Assembly (NCBI GenBank): GCA_947503145.1
Contig: CANNCP010000006.1
Location: 1-64,000 of the forward strand
Length of the DNA stretch: 64,000 nucleotides
Source of the DNA: an uncultured Roseovarius sp.
GTDB lineage: Bacteria > Pseudomonadota > Alphaproteobacteria > Rhodobacterales > Rhodobacteraceae
Direction: 5' to 3'
The notes under the pieces were generated by a model, which saw only the letters and a program-made list of their open reading frames with translations, did no database searches and was not told the DNA's origin. This document shows positions 35,937-43,297 of the stretch, piece by piece. Position 1 is the first letter of the stretch. Each line of letters opens with the position of its first letter. The position numbers and the translations under genes were made by a program.

Positions 35937-37013
35937 ATGAAACGACTAATGACAATGACTACGGCCATCGCTGGATTGGCCGCGATGACCTCGACCAGCT
36001 CGGCGCAGGAAATCACGGTGATGTCCTTTGGCGGTGCCTATGGTGCCAGCCAGATGGAAGCCTACTACAAGCCTTATATGGCAGAGACCGGCGTAAAGAT
36101 CATTTCGGTTGATGCCGACAACCCTGCGATCCCGATCAAGGCGCAGGTCGAGGCCGGCAATGTCACGCTGGATGTGGTGGACCTTGAACCTTCAGATGTG
36201 CTGCGTCTGTGCGATGAAGGCGCGCTGGAACTACTGCCACTTGACGAGCTTCCCGATGGCGACGATGGCACGCCGGCGCGCGAAGACTTTGTGGATGGTA
36301 CGCTTTACGACTGCGCCGTGGGCACTATCGTCTACTCTACCCTGATCGCCTATCGCGCTGATCTGACCGAGCCGGTGACATCCTCGGCTGATTTCTTTGA
36401 CCTCGATAACTTCCCCGGCAAGCGCGGAATGCGCAAAAGCGCCAAGTTTGCGCTGGAACTGGCGCTGATGGCCGATGGCGTGGCGCCGGGCGATGTCTAT
36501 GACACCCTCAGCACTCCCGAAGGTGTGGATCGTGCGTTTGAAACGCTCGACAAGATCAAGGACCAGGTTGTCTGGTGGGAAGCAGGTGCACAGGCACCAC
36601 AACTGCTGGCTGATGGCGAGGTGGTGATGACCACTGGCTATAATGGCCGTTTCTTTGACGCCATGATCGAGGAGAACCAGCCGTTCACGCTGTTCTGGCC
36701 GCACCAGATCCTTGACTTCAACCTCTTTGCCATCCCGAAAGGGGCACCGCACAAGGACGAAGCCTGGGAGTTCATTAAATACGCAACGGATACGACGCGG
36801 CTGGCATCACAGGCGACCTTTATCAGCTATGGTCCGGCGCGGCGTTCTTCGGCAGCAAAAGTCGGTCTCTACAAGGATGGCGAGACAGAAATCGCGCCGT
36901 TCCTGCCGACCTATCCCGACTATGTCGATGCTTCTCTGACTACCAGCATTGAGTTCTGGGCCGACCACGACATCGAACTGAATGAGCGGTTCAACACCTG
37001 GCTGGCGAACTGA
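35937..37013 (+). CDS. polyamine-type ABC transporter substrate-binding protein
   Basis: A 358-residue PotD-like receptor with a Sec signal ending STSSAQE. The mature start is ITVMSFGGAYGASQMEAYYKPYM, the usual opening of the putrescine/spermidine-type family. Later motifs are LDVVDLEPSDVLRLCDEG, FPGKRGMRKSAKFALELAL and ILDFNLFAIPKGAPHKDEAWEFIKYA. ATG 35937 has a strong GGAGGAGGGG ribosome site. Ligand identity cannot be read from the sequence; this branch covers polyamines, opines and amino-acid derivatives. It is followed by two permeases, but the ATPase gene expected upstream is only a fragment. Confidence 0.9.
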   Translation: MKRLMTMTTAIAGLAAMTSTSSAQEITVMSFGGAYGASQMEAYYKPYMAETGVKIISVDADNPAIPIKAQVEAGNVTLDVVDLEPSDVLRLCDEGALELLPLDELPDGDDGTPAREDFVDGTLYDCAVGTIVYSTLIAYRADLTEPVTSSADFFDLDNFPGKRGMRKSAKFALELALMADGVAPGDVYDTLSTPEGVDRAFETLDKIKDQVVWWEAGAQAPQLLADGEVVMTTGYNGRFFDAMIEENQPFTLFWPHQILDFNLFAIPKGAPHKDEAWEFIKYATDTTRLASQATFISYGPARRSSAAKVGLYKDGETEIAPFLPTYPDYVDASLTTSIEFWADHDIELNERFNTWLAN

Positions 37014-37037
37014 TCGTAAGAGCCTTGTCTAGAAACC

Positions 37038-37067
37038 AGCCGGGGGCGGCACTGACCGGCCCCGGCT
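37038..37067 (+). terminator. GC-rich intercistronic hairpin after binding-protein gene
   Basis: AGCCGGGGGCGG (37038-37049) pairs with CCGGCCCCGGCT (37056-37067) with one mismatch and a six-base loop, no T-run. It probably attenuates transcription between the abundant receptor and the permeases. Confidence 0.55.
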
Positions 37068-37137
37068 CCAAGGTGAAATATTTCGGCTTGTTTCTGAATT
37101 GAAAGCAGGACGGAACGCTTAATGCACGGATGAGCTA

Positions 37138-38400
37138 ATGACTGGAACGGCCCCGGAGCCTGGAATTCAGCTGACCACCGCGGACGGGATGCCATTGAAG
37201 CAGGCGCTTGGCCACGCGCGGCGTCGCGGGCGCCGCCGGGCCTTTTTACTGGTGGCGCCGCTGTTGCTGTTCGTTCTGGTATCCTTTGTCTTTCCGATGG
37301 GGCAGATGCTGCTCCGCTCGATCCATAACCCGAGCTTTCCCGACAACATGCCGCAGATCACAGCCTGGTTCAAAGCCAACGACACTGGCACTGTGCCTGA
37401 CGAAGCTGCATTTGCCGCGCTGGCAGAAGATTTGCGTGGCTCGGCTGCAGAACGCACCATCGGCATCGTCGGCACTAGGGTGAATTATGAGATGGCGGGC
37501 ACGCGCTCGCTGTTCACGTCAACCGGGCGCAAGGTCTCCAAGCTTGAGCCGCCTTTTGCCGAAAGCCTGCCTGCAACCGACAAGAAATGGGGCAACCCCG
37601 AGCTTTGGGCGGCGATGCGCACCGCCTCGGCGAGGTTCAGCCCGGACTTCTATGTTGCGGCTGTGGACCGGACGCGGGACAATGACGGCAGCATCGTCAG
37701 AGTGGCACCCGACCGGCGGATCTATCTGAAGCTATTCGGTCGCACGTTTGTAATTTCGGTTGCGATCACCCTGATTTGCCTGATGCTGGGCTTTCCGGTG
37801 GCGCATCTGCTGGCGACACTCCCGATGAAGCAGTCGAACCTGCTGATGATCCTGGTGCTCCTGCCATTCTGGACCTCTCTTCTGGTCCGCACGACCGCCT
37901 GGATCGCCATCCTGCAGGGGCAGGGTGTGATCAACTCGGCGCTGGTCGGCCTCGGTGTCATTTCCGAGACCGGGCGCCTTGAGATGATGTACAACAGTAC
38001 CGGCACCATCATTGCCATGGTCCATATTCTGCTGCCCTTCGTGATCTTGCCGCTCTATTCGGTGATGCGCTCGATCAATCCTTCCTATGCGCGGGCGGCG
38101 CGCTCGTTGGGGGGCACTTCCTGGACCACGTTCCGCCGCATTTATCTGCCACTGACATTGCCGGGGATGGGTGCAGGGGCGATACTCGTCTTTATTCTGG
38201 CTGTCGGCTACTACATCACGCCCGCGTTGGTTGGTGGCGCGTCGGGCCAGCTGATCTCGAACATGATTGCCTTCCACATGCAGAACTCGTTGAACTGGTC
38301 GCTGGCTGCAGCCCTCGCTGCGCTTCTTCTGGGGGCGGTCCTGTTGCTGTACTGGCTGTATGACAAGCTGGTCGGCATCGATAACATGAAACTGGGCTGA
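37138..38400 (+). CDS. polyamine-type ABC transporter permease (PotB-like, large insertion)
   Basis: A 420-residue permease. A cytoplasmic Arg-rich N-terminus and TM1 (about 34-56) precede a periplasmic insertion of about 130 residues (60-195) that ordinary PotB proteins (about 280 residues) lack. Five more helices with the BPD_transp_1 core follow. The ATPase-contacting EAA loop is visible as YARAARSLGGTSWTTFRRIY. The insertion is polar and shows no known domain by eye; related permeases with long TM1-TM2 loops occur in alphaproteobacteria. No dedicated ATPase gene remains in the operon, so function depends on one encoded elsewhere. Confidence 0.9.
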   Translation: MTGTAPEPGIQLTTADGMPLKQALGHARRRGRRRAFLLVAPLLLFVLVSFVFPMGQMLLRSIHNPSFPDNMPQITAWFKANDTGTVPDEAAFAALAEDLRGSAAERTIGIVGTRVNYEMAGTRSLFTSTGRKVSKLEPPFAESLPATDKKWGNPELWAAMRTASARFSPDFYVAAVDRTRDNDGSIVRVAPDRRIYLKLFGRTFVISVAITLICLMLGFPVAHLLATLPMKQSNLLMILVLLPFWTSLLVRTTAWIAILQGQGVINSALVGLGVISETGRLEMMYNSTGTIIAMVHILLPFVILPLYSVMRSINPSYARAARSLGGTSWTTFRRIYLPLTLPGMGAGAILVFILAVGYYITPALVGGASGQLISNMIAFHMQNSLNWSLAAALAALLLGAVLLLYWLYDKLVGIDNMKLG

Positions 38401-38426
38401 GCCCCGCAAGCCGCTACGAGGTCAGG

Positions 38427-39338
38427 ATGTCGATCCCTATCTACGCCACCCCACTCGAACGCCTTTGGCAATATGCCTACCGGGTGATCTGTGCGCTGAT
38501 TTTGCTGTTCCTGATCGCACCGATCCTGATCATCATTCCGTTGTCCTTTAACGTCGAACCCTACTTCACCTTTACCACCAAGATGCTGACGCTTGACCCC
38601 GAAGGATATTCCCTGCGCTGGTACGACCGGCTGCTGACCTATGGGATGGCGGCCCCCGAGGCTGTGCGTGACTGGGACTGGTGGATGGATAGCTGGCACA
38701 ATGCGCGCTGGCTGCAAGCGGCCAAGAACTCGGTGATCATCGGCTTTTTCGCCACGATCGTGGCGACGACGCTGGGCACTGTGGCAGCTCTTGGCCTGTC
38801 GCGATCGGACATGCCCTGGCGGCGCGCGATCATGGCGATCCTGATCTCGCCGATGATTGTGCCGATCATAATCACCGCGACGGGATTGTTCTTTTTTTAT
38901 TCAATGCTCGGGCTGACCGGCACATATGTGGGCATTATCCTGGCTCATGCCACTTTGGGCATACCCTTTGTCATCATCACCGTGACGGCCACGCTATCGG
39001 GCTTTGACCAGACATTGGTCCGGGCCGCCGCCAGTCTCGGGGGGGCACCGCCGCGCATCTTTTTCCGTGTCACCTTGCCGCTGATCCTGCCGGGGGTGAT
39101 CTCGGGGGGGCTTTTCGCCTTTGTCACCTCATTTGACGAGGTGGTGGCGGTGCTGTTCATCGCCGCCCCGGACCAGCAAACGATCCCGCGCCAGATGTGG
39201 AACGGTATCCGCGAGCAGATATCCCCCTCGATCCTGGCAATCGCTACGATTCTTGTGGTGATGTCGATCCTGCTGCTGACGACCATCGAACTCCTGCGGC
39301 GGCGGTCTGAACGGCTTCGCGGGATCAGCCCGCATTGA
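38427..39338 (+). CDS. polyamine-type ABC transporter permease (PotC-like)
   Basis: A 303-residue, six-helix permease. An N-terminal helix (ICALILLFLIAPILIIIPLSF) is followed by a periplasmic loop of about 65 residues and the transport core with the EAA loop LVRAAASLGGAPPRIFFRVTLP. It starts 26 bp after the PotB-like gene and pairs with it. A small hairpin (39344-39362) follows the stop. Confidence 0.92.
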   Translation: MSIPIYATPLERLWQYAYRVICALILLFLIAPILIIIPLSFNVEPYFTFTTKMLTLDPEGYSLRWYDRLLTYGMAAPEAVRDWDWWMDSWHNARWLQAAKNSVIIGFFATIVATTLGTVAALGLSRSDMPWRRAIMAILISPMIVPIIITATGLFFFYSMLGLTGTYVGIILAHATLGIPFVIITVTATLSGFDQTLVRAAASLGGAPPRIFFRVTLPLILPGVISGGLFAFVTSFDEVVAVLFIAAPDQQTIPRQMWNGIREQISPSILAIATILVVMSILLLTTIELLRRRSERLRGISPH

Positions 39339-39343
39339 TGGAA

Positions 39344-39362
39344 CCGGTGTTGCCAGCACCGG
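39344..39362 (+). terminator. small hairpin after permease gene
   Basis: CCGGTG (39344-39349) pairs with CACCGG (39357-39362) over a seven-base loop. Short and without a T-run, so only a weak terminator candidate. The rest of the spacer to 39677 holds no recognisable gene. Confidence 0.35.
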
Positions 39363-39677
39363 CTATCCATCCAGATATCGAGCGATAGCCTGCGTGGTGT
39401 TCACATCCGGGTCGATGGCATTTGCCGCGGGATTTGACCTTGAATTCTGGATGATGTCGCGCCCGTTTCGACATATCTAATCCCCTTCGAGTTGAAGATC
39501 AGCAGACACCAAATCGCAGCTTAGGCCAGTGTCCGAATTTGGGCGGCGTAGCTGGCAAACTTTCGGGGATCTGCACCCTGCTCCTTGGCTTGCGGAGTGG
39601 GGAAATGACGGGCACTCTTGGCCTGAACGAGCGAATTGATGGCCGCCGCTGCGGTCATGCTAACAAGGAATGCCCCT

Positions 39678-40727
39678 ATGACTGACAATTCATCTCCCGC
39701 GACTAACGCAGTCCAGCTTGACCTGGATGAGGTCCGCGCATTGGCCGTTTCCGTGCTGCTCAAGGCCGGGCTGGCCGAGGCCCAGGCCGGCCCAGTTGCG
39801 CAAACGATCACGGATTGTGAGCGTGATGGCCGCCAATCACATGGGCTTTTGCGGCTCCCTGGCTGCGTGATGACGATAGACAGCGCTAATTTCAATCGTA
39901 CTGCCGAGCCTGAAATTTCCGAGCCTAGCGCGGCTGTTGTTCGTGCCAATGCCCACCTTGGCTATTCTCTTCTGGCTTTTGAACGAGCCTTGCCGCTGTT
40001 GGAGCAAAAGGCAAAGGCGGTTGGTGTTGCAGTTCTGGCGATCAATAACTGCTTTCACTTTTCCGCGCTTTGGCCAGAGGTGGAACGAATTGCCCGGATG
40101 GGCCTCGCTTCGGTGGCAATGACACCTAGTCATGCTTGGGTGGCGCCCTCGGGTGGCACGAGTCCGGTTCTGGGGACCAACCCTATGGCCTTTGGTTGGC
40201 CGCGTGCGGGCACCAATCCCTATGTGTTTGATTTTGCGACCAGTGCAATGGCGCGCAGCGATATCGCAATGGCGAAACTGGCGGGACAAATGCTTCCTGA
40301 CGGTTGTGGCGTGGATGCGCAGGGTGTGCCTTCAAATGATCCGGCAGCGGTTCTGGCGGGGGCAATGACGACGTTTGGGGGGCACAAAGGCACAGCCTTG
40401 TCGACGATGATCGAGCTTTTGGCTGGACCGTTGATTGGTGACATGACCAGCCGCGCATCAATGGATTTTGACGCAGGCGAGAGTGCAGCCCCTTGCCATG
40501 GTGAATTGATCATAGCCTTCGATCCGACCTTTCTTGGGGGTGATGACCCGGCGACCAATCAGCAGCGGGCCGAACAGATATTTGCGGGCTTCACGGATCA
40601 GGGCGCGCGGCTTCCTTCACAGGAACGCTACCTGACGCGCGCGCGCAATGAGGTGAACGGGGTGGTGATCGCGCGAGAGCTATACGACCGCATTCTTGCC
40701 CTCGGTGGCGAGCATGCGACCTCTTGA
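39678..40727 (+). CDS. Ldh-family oxidoreductase, likely delta1-piperideine/pyrroline-2-carboxylate reductase (DpkA-like)
   Basis: A 349-residue NAD(P)H-dependent enzyme of the malate/L-lactate dehydrogenase (Ldh_2) family. The catalytic region SHGLLRLPG is near residue 54, NCFHFSALWPEVERIA at about 129-144, GTNPMAFGWPRAG near 175, and GGHKGTALSTMIELLAG near 247. The HFxALW signature is that of DpkA/Pyr2C-type enzymes, which reduce cyclic imines formed from lysine, D-proline or hydroxyproline, rather than of malate or sulfolactate dehydrogenases. ATG 39678 has an AAGGAA ribosome site; upstream codons from 39636 are not conserved-looking. It follows the ABC transporter genes on the same strand after 339 bp, so a shared pathway (imino- or amino-acid catabolism) is plausible but unproven. 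Confidence 0.82.
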   Translation: MTDNSSPATNAVQLDLDEVRALAVSVLLKAGLAEAQAGPVAQTITDCERDGRQSHGLLRLPGCVMTIDSANFNRTAEPEISEPSAAVVRANAHLGYSLLAFERALPLLEQKAKAVGVAVLAINNCFHFSALWPEVERIARMGLASVAMTPSHAWVAPSGGTSPVLGTNPMAFGWPRAGTNPYVFDFATSAMARSDIAMAKLAGQMLPDGCGVDAQGVPSNDPAAVLAGAMTTFGGHKGTALSTMIELLAGPLIGDMTSRASMDFDAGESAAPCHGELIIAFDPTFLGGDDPATNQQRAEQIFAGFTDQGARLPSQERYLTRARNEVNGVVIARELYDRILALGGEHATS

Positions 40728-41125
40728 AATTTGGACGATAAAGCGTTCCGCGAAAAACTGACTCACAGCTTTTCGCGGAACGCAGCGATACATATGACCG
40801 TTGCATGCCTTCCGGCTTGACTGAGTGCCTCAGGTTCAAGGCGGAGGGCTATGGAGCGAGGGGGCCTTGTGAGAAGGAACGGTCCTGAGGCGAGCAGGGC
40901 GATTGATCGCAAACGATGGGATAGACTCGGCGCGGACTGTCGCGTGCGTCAGGTCAACGGGCCGAGAGCCGTGTGCGCGCCGGGGCGGGTAGTCTCTGAG
41001 GTGTTTGCAGAATAGAAATTGCAGATCAGTTCGGTCTTCTCAACACTGGCGGGGGTGATCGGTGATGTGTTCATGCGGACATCGGACAGTTCGGCCTGTG
41101 AGCCTGCGTACAGGGTCAAGCGCGG
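40728..41125. other. 398-bp convergent spacer with repeat copy C
   Basis: Lies between the Ldh-family gene (plus) and dsbB (minus), both ending here. The repeat fills 40739 to about 40857. The remainder (40858-41125) shows no gene, tRNA or clear terminator. Confidence 0.45.
40739..40857 (+). repeat. dispersed structured repeat, copy C (full length)
   Basis: Left end TAAAGCGTTCCGCGAAAA. The 14-base arm GCGTTCCGCGAAAA pairs exactly with TTTTCGCGGAACGC further on, forming one hairpin. The following segment GCGATACATATGACCGTTGC and the second hairpin (TGAG/CTCA with CTTGA/TTCAAG) are nearly identical to copy D at 59354. The right end is less conserved here than in D. Confidence 0.8.
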
Positions 41126-41596
41126 TCAGCCGCGGCGCGCCGCCAGTCCCCAGAACAGCGCAAGACCAAGCGATGCCAGCATGTTCCAGCCGGCCATTGA
41201 CAGGCCCAGCATCTGCCATGCGATCTCGTCGCACATCACGACGCCGGTCGGGCCGCCCATGCTGAGCAGGTCCGTGCCGCTCATGCCGCCCAGACCGCTA
41301 CCGCCCGAACAGGAGGCGGGACCTTCCCACCAGCCGTACTCGACCCCCATGTGGTAGCCCCCGATCACCGCCGTCGTGAGGGTGGCGAGCGCGCCCAGAG
41401 CGGGCAGGGCAGGGCCGCGCGTTGCCAGTGCGGCAGCACCGATCAGCACCGCCGCAGCGTGGGGCCAGCGCTGCCAGAGGCACATCTTGCACGGAGCGAG
41501 TCCCCCCAGATGCTGAAACGCGAACGCCCCCAGCAGCAGCGCCGCCGAACCGAACGCTGCGAGAAGGATAAATCTGTTGCGCACCACATCTGTCAC
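41126..41596 (-). CDS. dsbB: DsbB-family disulfide bond formation protein
   Basis: A 156-residue, four-helix inner-membrane protein with both redox pairs of DsbB: Cys36-Cys39 in APCKMCLWQRWPH and Cys96/Cys122 in the second periplasmic loop (PASCSGG and VVMCDE). It would reoxidise DsbA and pass electrons to quinone. The CxxC followed by WQRW is the family signature. Its start overlaps the stop of the YqaA-like gene, so both are cotranscribed. Slightly shorter than E. coli DsbB (176), normal for alphaproteobacteria. Confidence 0.92.
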   Translation of the reverse strand: MTDVVRNRFILLAAFGSAALLLGAFAFQHLGGLAPCKMCLWQRWPHAAAVLIGAAALATRGPALPALGALATLTTAVIGGYHMGVEYGWWEGPASCSGGSGLGGMSGTDLLSMGGPTGVVMCDEIAWQMLGLSMAGWNMLASLGLALFWGLAARRG

Positions 41597-42171
41597 AGAA
41601 ATTTCACAACATAAAAACCGGCAAAGAGCAACACTACGAAGAGGATGGACAGCAGGCCCAGCCGCTTTTCAATAAAATCGCGGATCGGCGCGCCGTATTT
41701 CCACAACAGCCATGCCACGATGAAAAAACGCAGCCCCCGCGCGATGATCGACGTGATGATAAACGTCGCCAGCGGCATGCCGGTCCAGCCCGACATGATC
41801 GTGATCACCTTGTAGGGGAAGGGGGTGACACCTGCGGTCAGCACCGCCCAGAATCCCAGATCATTGAAGCGGGTGTTGAATGCGGCCACCGCGTCGCTCT
41901 TGCCCAGCGTCTCAAGGATCGGCAGACCCAGCTGTTCGTAGGCCAGCGCGCCGATGGCATAGCCCAGCATGCCGCCCAGCACCGAAGCCAGCAGTGCCAT
42001 GCAAGCGATCAGCCAGGCCCGGTTGGGGCGCGCCAGGATCATCGGGATGATCAGAACATCCGGAGGAATCGGAAAGACCGAGCTTTCGATGAAGGCGATG
42101 AATGCCAGGGCCCAAAGCGCCCGGGGATGATGCGCCATGCGGATCGTCCAATCATAGAGCCGTCTGAGCAT
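41593..42171 (-). CDS. YqaA/DedA (SNARE-associated) family membrane protein
   Basis: A 192-residue membrane protein with about five helices. It shows the family features: an N-terminal ESSVFPIPPDVLIIPM (about 29-44) with the conserved acidic and proline residues, GGMLGYAIGALA, then FWAVLTAGVTPFPYKVITIMSG and the Arg-containing IIARGLRFFIVAW. DedA-superfamily proteins act in membrane-lipid movement and envelope homeostasis; the short YqaA branch is little studied. The open frame extends to 42447 through the region before tRNA-Leu, but ATG 42171 begins the conserved part. Confidence 0.88.
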   Translation of the reverse strand: MLRRLYDWTIRMAHHPRALWALAFIAFIESSVFPIPPDVLIIPMILARPNRAWLIACMALLASVLGGMLGYAIGALAYEQLGLPILETLGKSDAVAAFNTRFNDLGFWAVLTAGVTPFPYKVITIMSGWTGMPLATFIITSIIARGLRFFIVAWLLWKYGAPIRDFIEKRLGLLSILFVVLLFAGFYVVKFL

Positions 42172-42324
42172 CGCCTTGGAGTCCCCGTCTGCTGTGATCC
42201 ACGCCTCTGACCATGCAGCGCCCGGACGGTCAAGCCAAGAGCGATGGAGAACCGGAAAAAACAGGGCGCGCACCGGTGTCGGGGCTGGACGGGCGCGACG
42301 GGCGTTGCTAGAGGAATGGAGCGG

Positions 42325-42408
42325 GCCCAAGTGGCGGAATGGTAGACGCAGGGGATTCAAAATCCCCCGCCGCGAGGCGTGCCGGTTCGAGTCCGGCCTT
42401 GGGTACCA
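42325..42408 (+). tRNA. tRNA-Leu (anticodon CAA)
   Basis: Cloverleaf is complete. The acceptor stem is GCCCAAG with CTTGGGT (first pair G-U); the D arm contains GCGGAATGGTAGACGC. The anticodon stem GGGGA/TCCCC encloses loop TTCAAAA, giving anticodon CAA (reads UUG). A long variable arm (CGCCGCGAGGCG) is typical of leucine tRNAs, with T arm GCCGGTTCGAGTCCGGC. The CCA end is encoded. Nothing suggests an integrated element at its 3' end. Confidence 0.96.
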
Positions 42409-42629
42409 AAGGTCCAGCGCAGTGCGAGAGCACCGACACATGACCATCTGGTTGTAATCTACCCGATTGCATCAGTGGTCATGCTGCCCGGCGCAGGGAC
42501 CATCCATCGCAATGATGTTTCCGGCCACGACCGGCTTGTGCCCCGGTTTCTGGTCCGTTATTAGCGCGCTGACCGGTCAAGTCGGTTCGTTCCGGATCAT
42601 CAGTGGACACTGCCAGGGACGCAAATCCT

Positions 42630-42643
42630 CCGATTCGAATCGG
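42630..42643. repeat. perfect 14-bp palindrome
   Basis: CCGATTC followed by GAATCGG, perfectly self-complementary. Role unknown; possible protein-binding dyad. Confidence 0.45.
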
Positions 42644-42738
42644 CGAATCAGGTAACTGGTTTCCGAAGCTTGGTCAAAGTCGTTGGACTTGGACTATTGG
42701 CGCGCAAAAAGAGACAACAACCCCACCTTAATTTTGAC

Positions 42739-42750
42739 ATGGTTAACCAT
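42739..42750. promoter_or_regulatory. 12-bp palindrome with two CtrA-like half sites
   Basis: ATGGTTAACCAT contains TTAACCAT on each strand. TTAACCAT is the half-site form recognised by the alphaproteobacterial regulator CtrA. It lies about 550 bp before the Hint/RTX gene, so a direct promoter role is uncertain. Confidence 0.4.
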
Positions 42751-42758
42751 TGCTCGTG

Positions 42759-42793
42759 TGATCTGTCGTTTCCAATATGGAAACGACAGATCA
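42759..42793. repeat. long perfect inverted repeat (16-bp arms, 3-base loop)
   Basis: Left arm TGATCTGTCGTTTCCA (42759-42774) and its exact reverse complement at 42778-42793 are separated only by ATA. There is no T-run on either strand, so it is not a normal terminator. It could be a strong binding dyad, a cruciform, or the hairpin of a small RNA. Confidence 0.75.
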
Positions 42794-43099
42794 TCTGTAA
42801 ATTGCGTGATGGCGTCATGGATATGCATGTTTTGCTAGCATTATCGGGGTTTCCGCCGACTTCTGAGGGGCGAGGGGTGGAAACAATTCTGCCTCAGATA
42901 TGTCAAACATGAGGCAAAATACGCCAGCATGGGGGCGACTTTGGTGCGTTGAGAACACTTTTAGGACAAATTTCATTTTGAGGGTGCCGGGCCTGTGGGT
43001 ACAAGGGACTAGTCCAACTGGGGGACGATGTTTGTGGTCACGGGGGCGACCGCGCGAATTGCACATCAGATGATGTGAGAGACGTGTGTTCGCCGTGTT

Positions 43100-43111
43100 G
43101 CATTGCAATGC
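43100..43111. repeat. 12-bp palindrome upstream of Hint/RTX gene
   Basis: GCATTGCAATGC, perfectly self-complementary, about 190 bp before the start codon at 43298. Possible operator; binding protein unknown. Confidence 0.35.
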
Positions 43112-43297
43112 GTGGAAAATGCGAATTGTGGGTCCCGCCCGCAACGAACTGGCGTGCCTACGGTGCGAATGTCGATCTCTCATAATTATCACCTGTGGTT
43201 TGCGCTGGTCGCGAAGTGAGCGCCGGTATCGTTGGTGGCATTTTATTTATCCGCGATCGAGCGGCTGGCCGGTAACGGCTGTTTAGAGGAGGAAACA

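Larger units (their letters stand above)
42409..43297. other. 889-bp AT-richer spacer with several perfect palindromes, no gene seen
   Basis: Lies between tRNA-Leu and the Hint/RTX gene. Open frames here (42670-42912 plus, 42815-43192 minus) have no domain and poor codon pattern. The region is lower in G+C than its neighbours and holds four perfect palindromes (42630-42643, 42739-42750, 42759-42793 and 43100-43111). It should contain the promoter of the gene at 43298. It may be a regulatory hub or remains of a lost element. Confidence 0.45.

Noticed and set aside
42325..42408. tRNA-associated genomic island
   Set aside because: No integrase, no repeated tRNA 3' end and no foreign gene block follows. 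Only a palindrome-rich spacer is present.
42759..42793. Rho-independent terminator of the tRNA transcript
   Set aside because: No T-run on either strand and 350 bp away from the tRNA.
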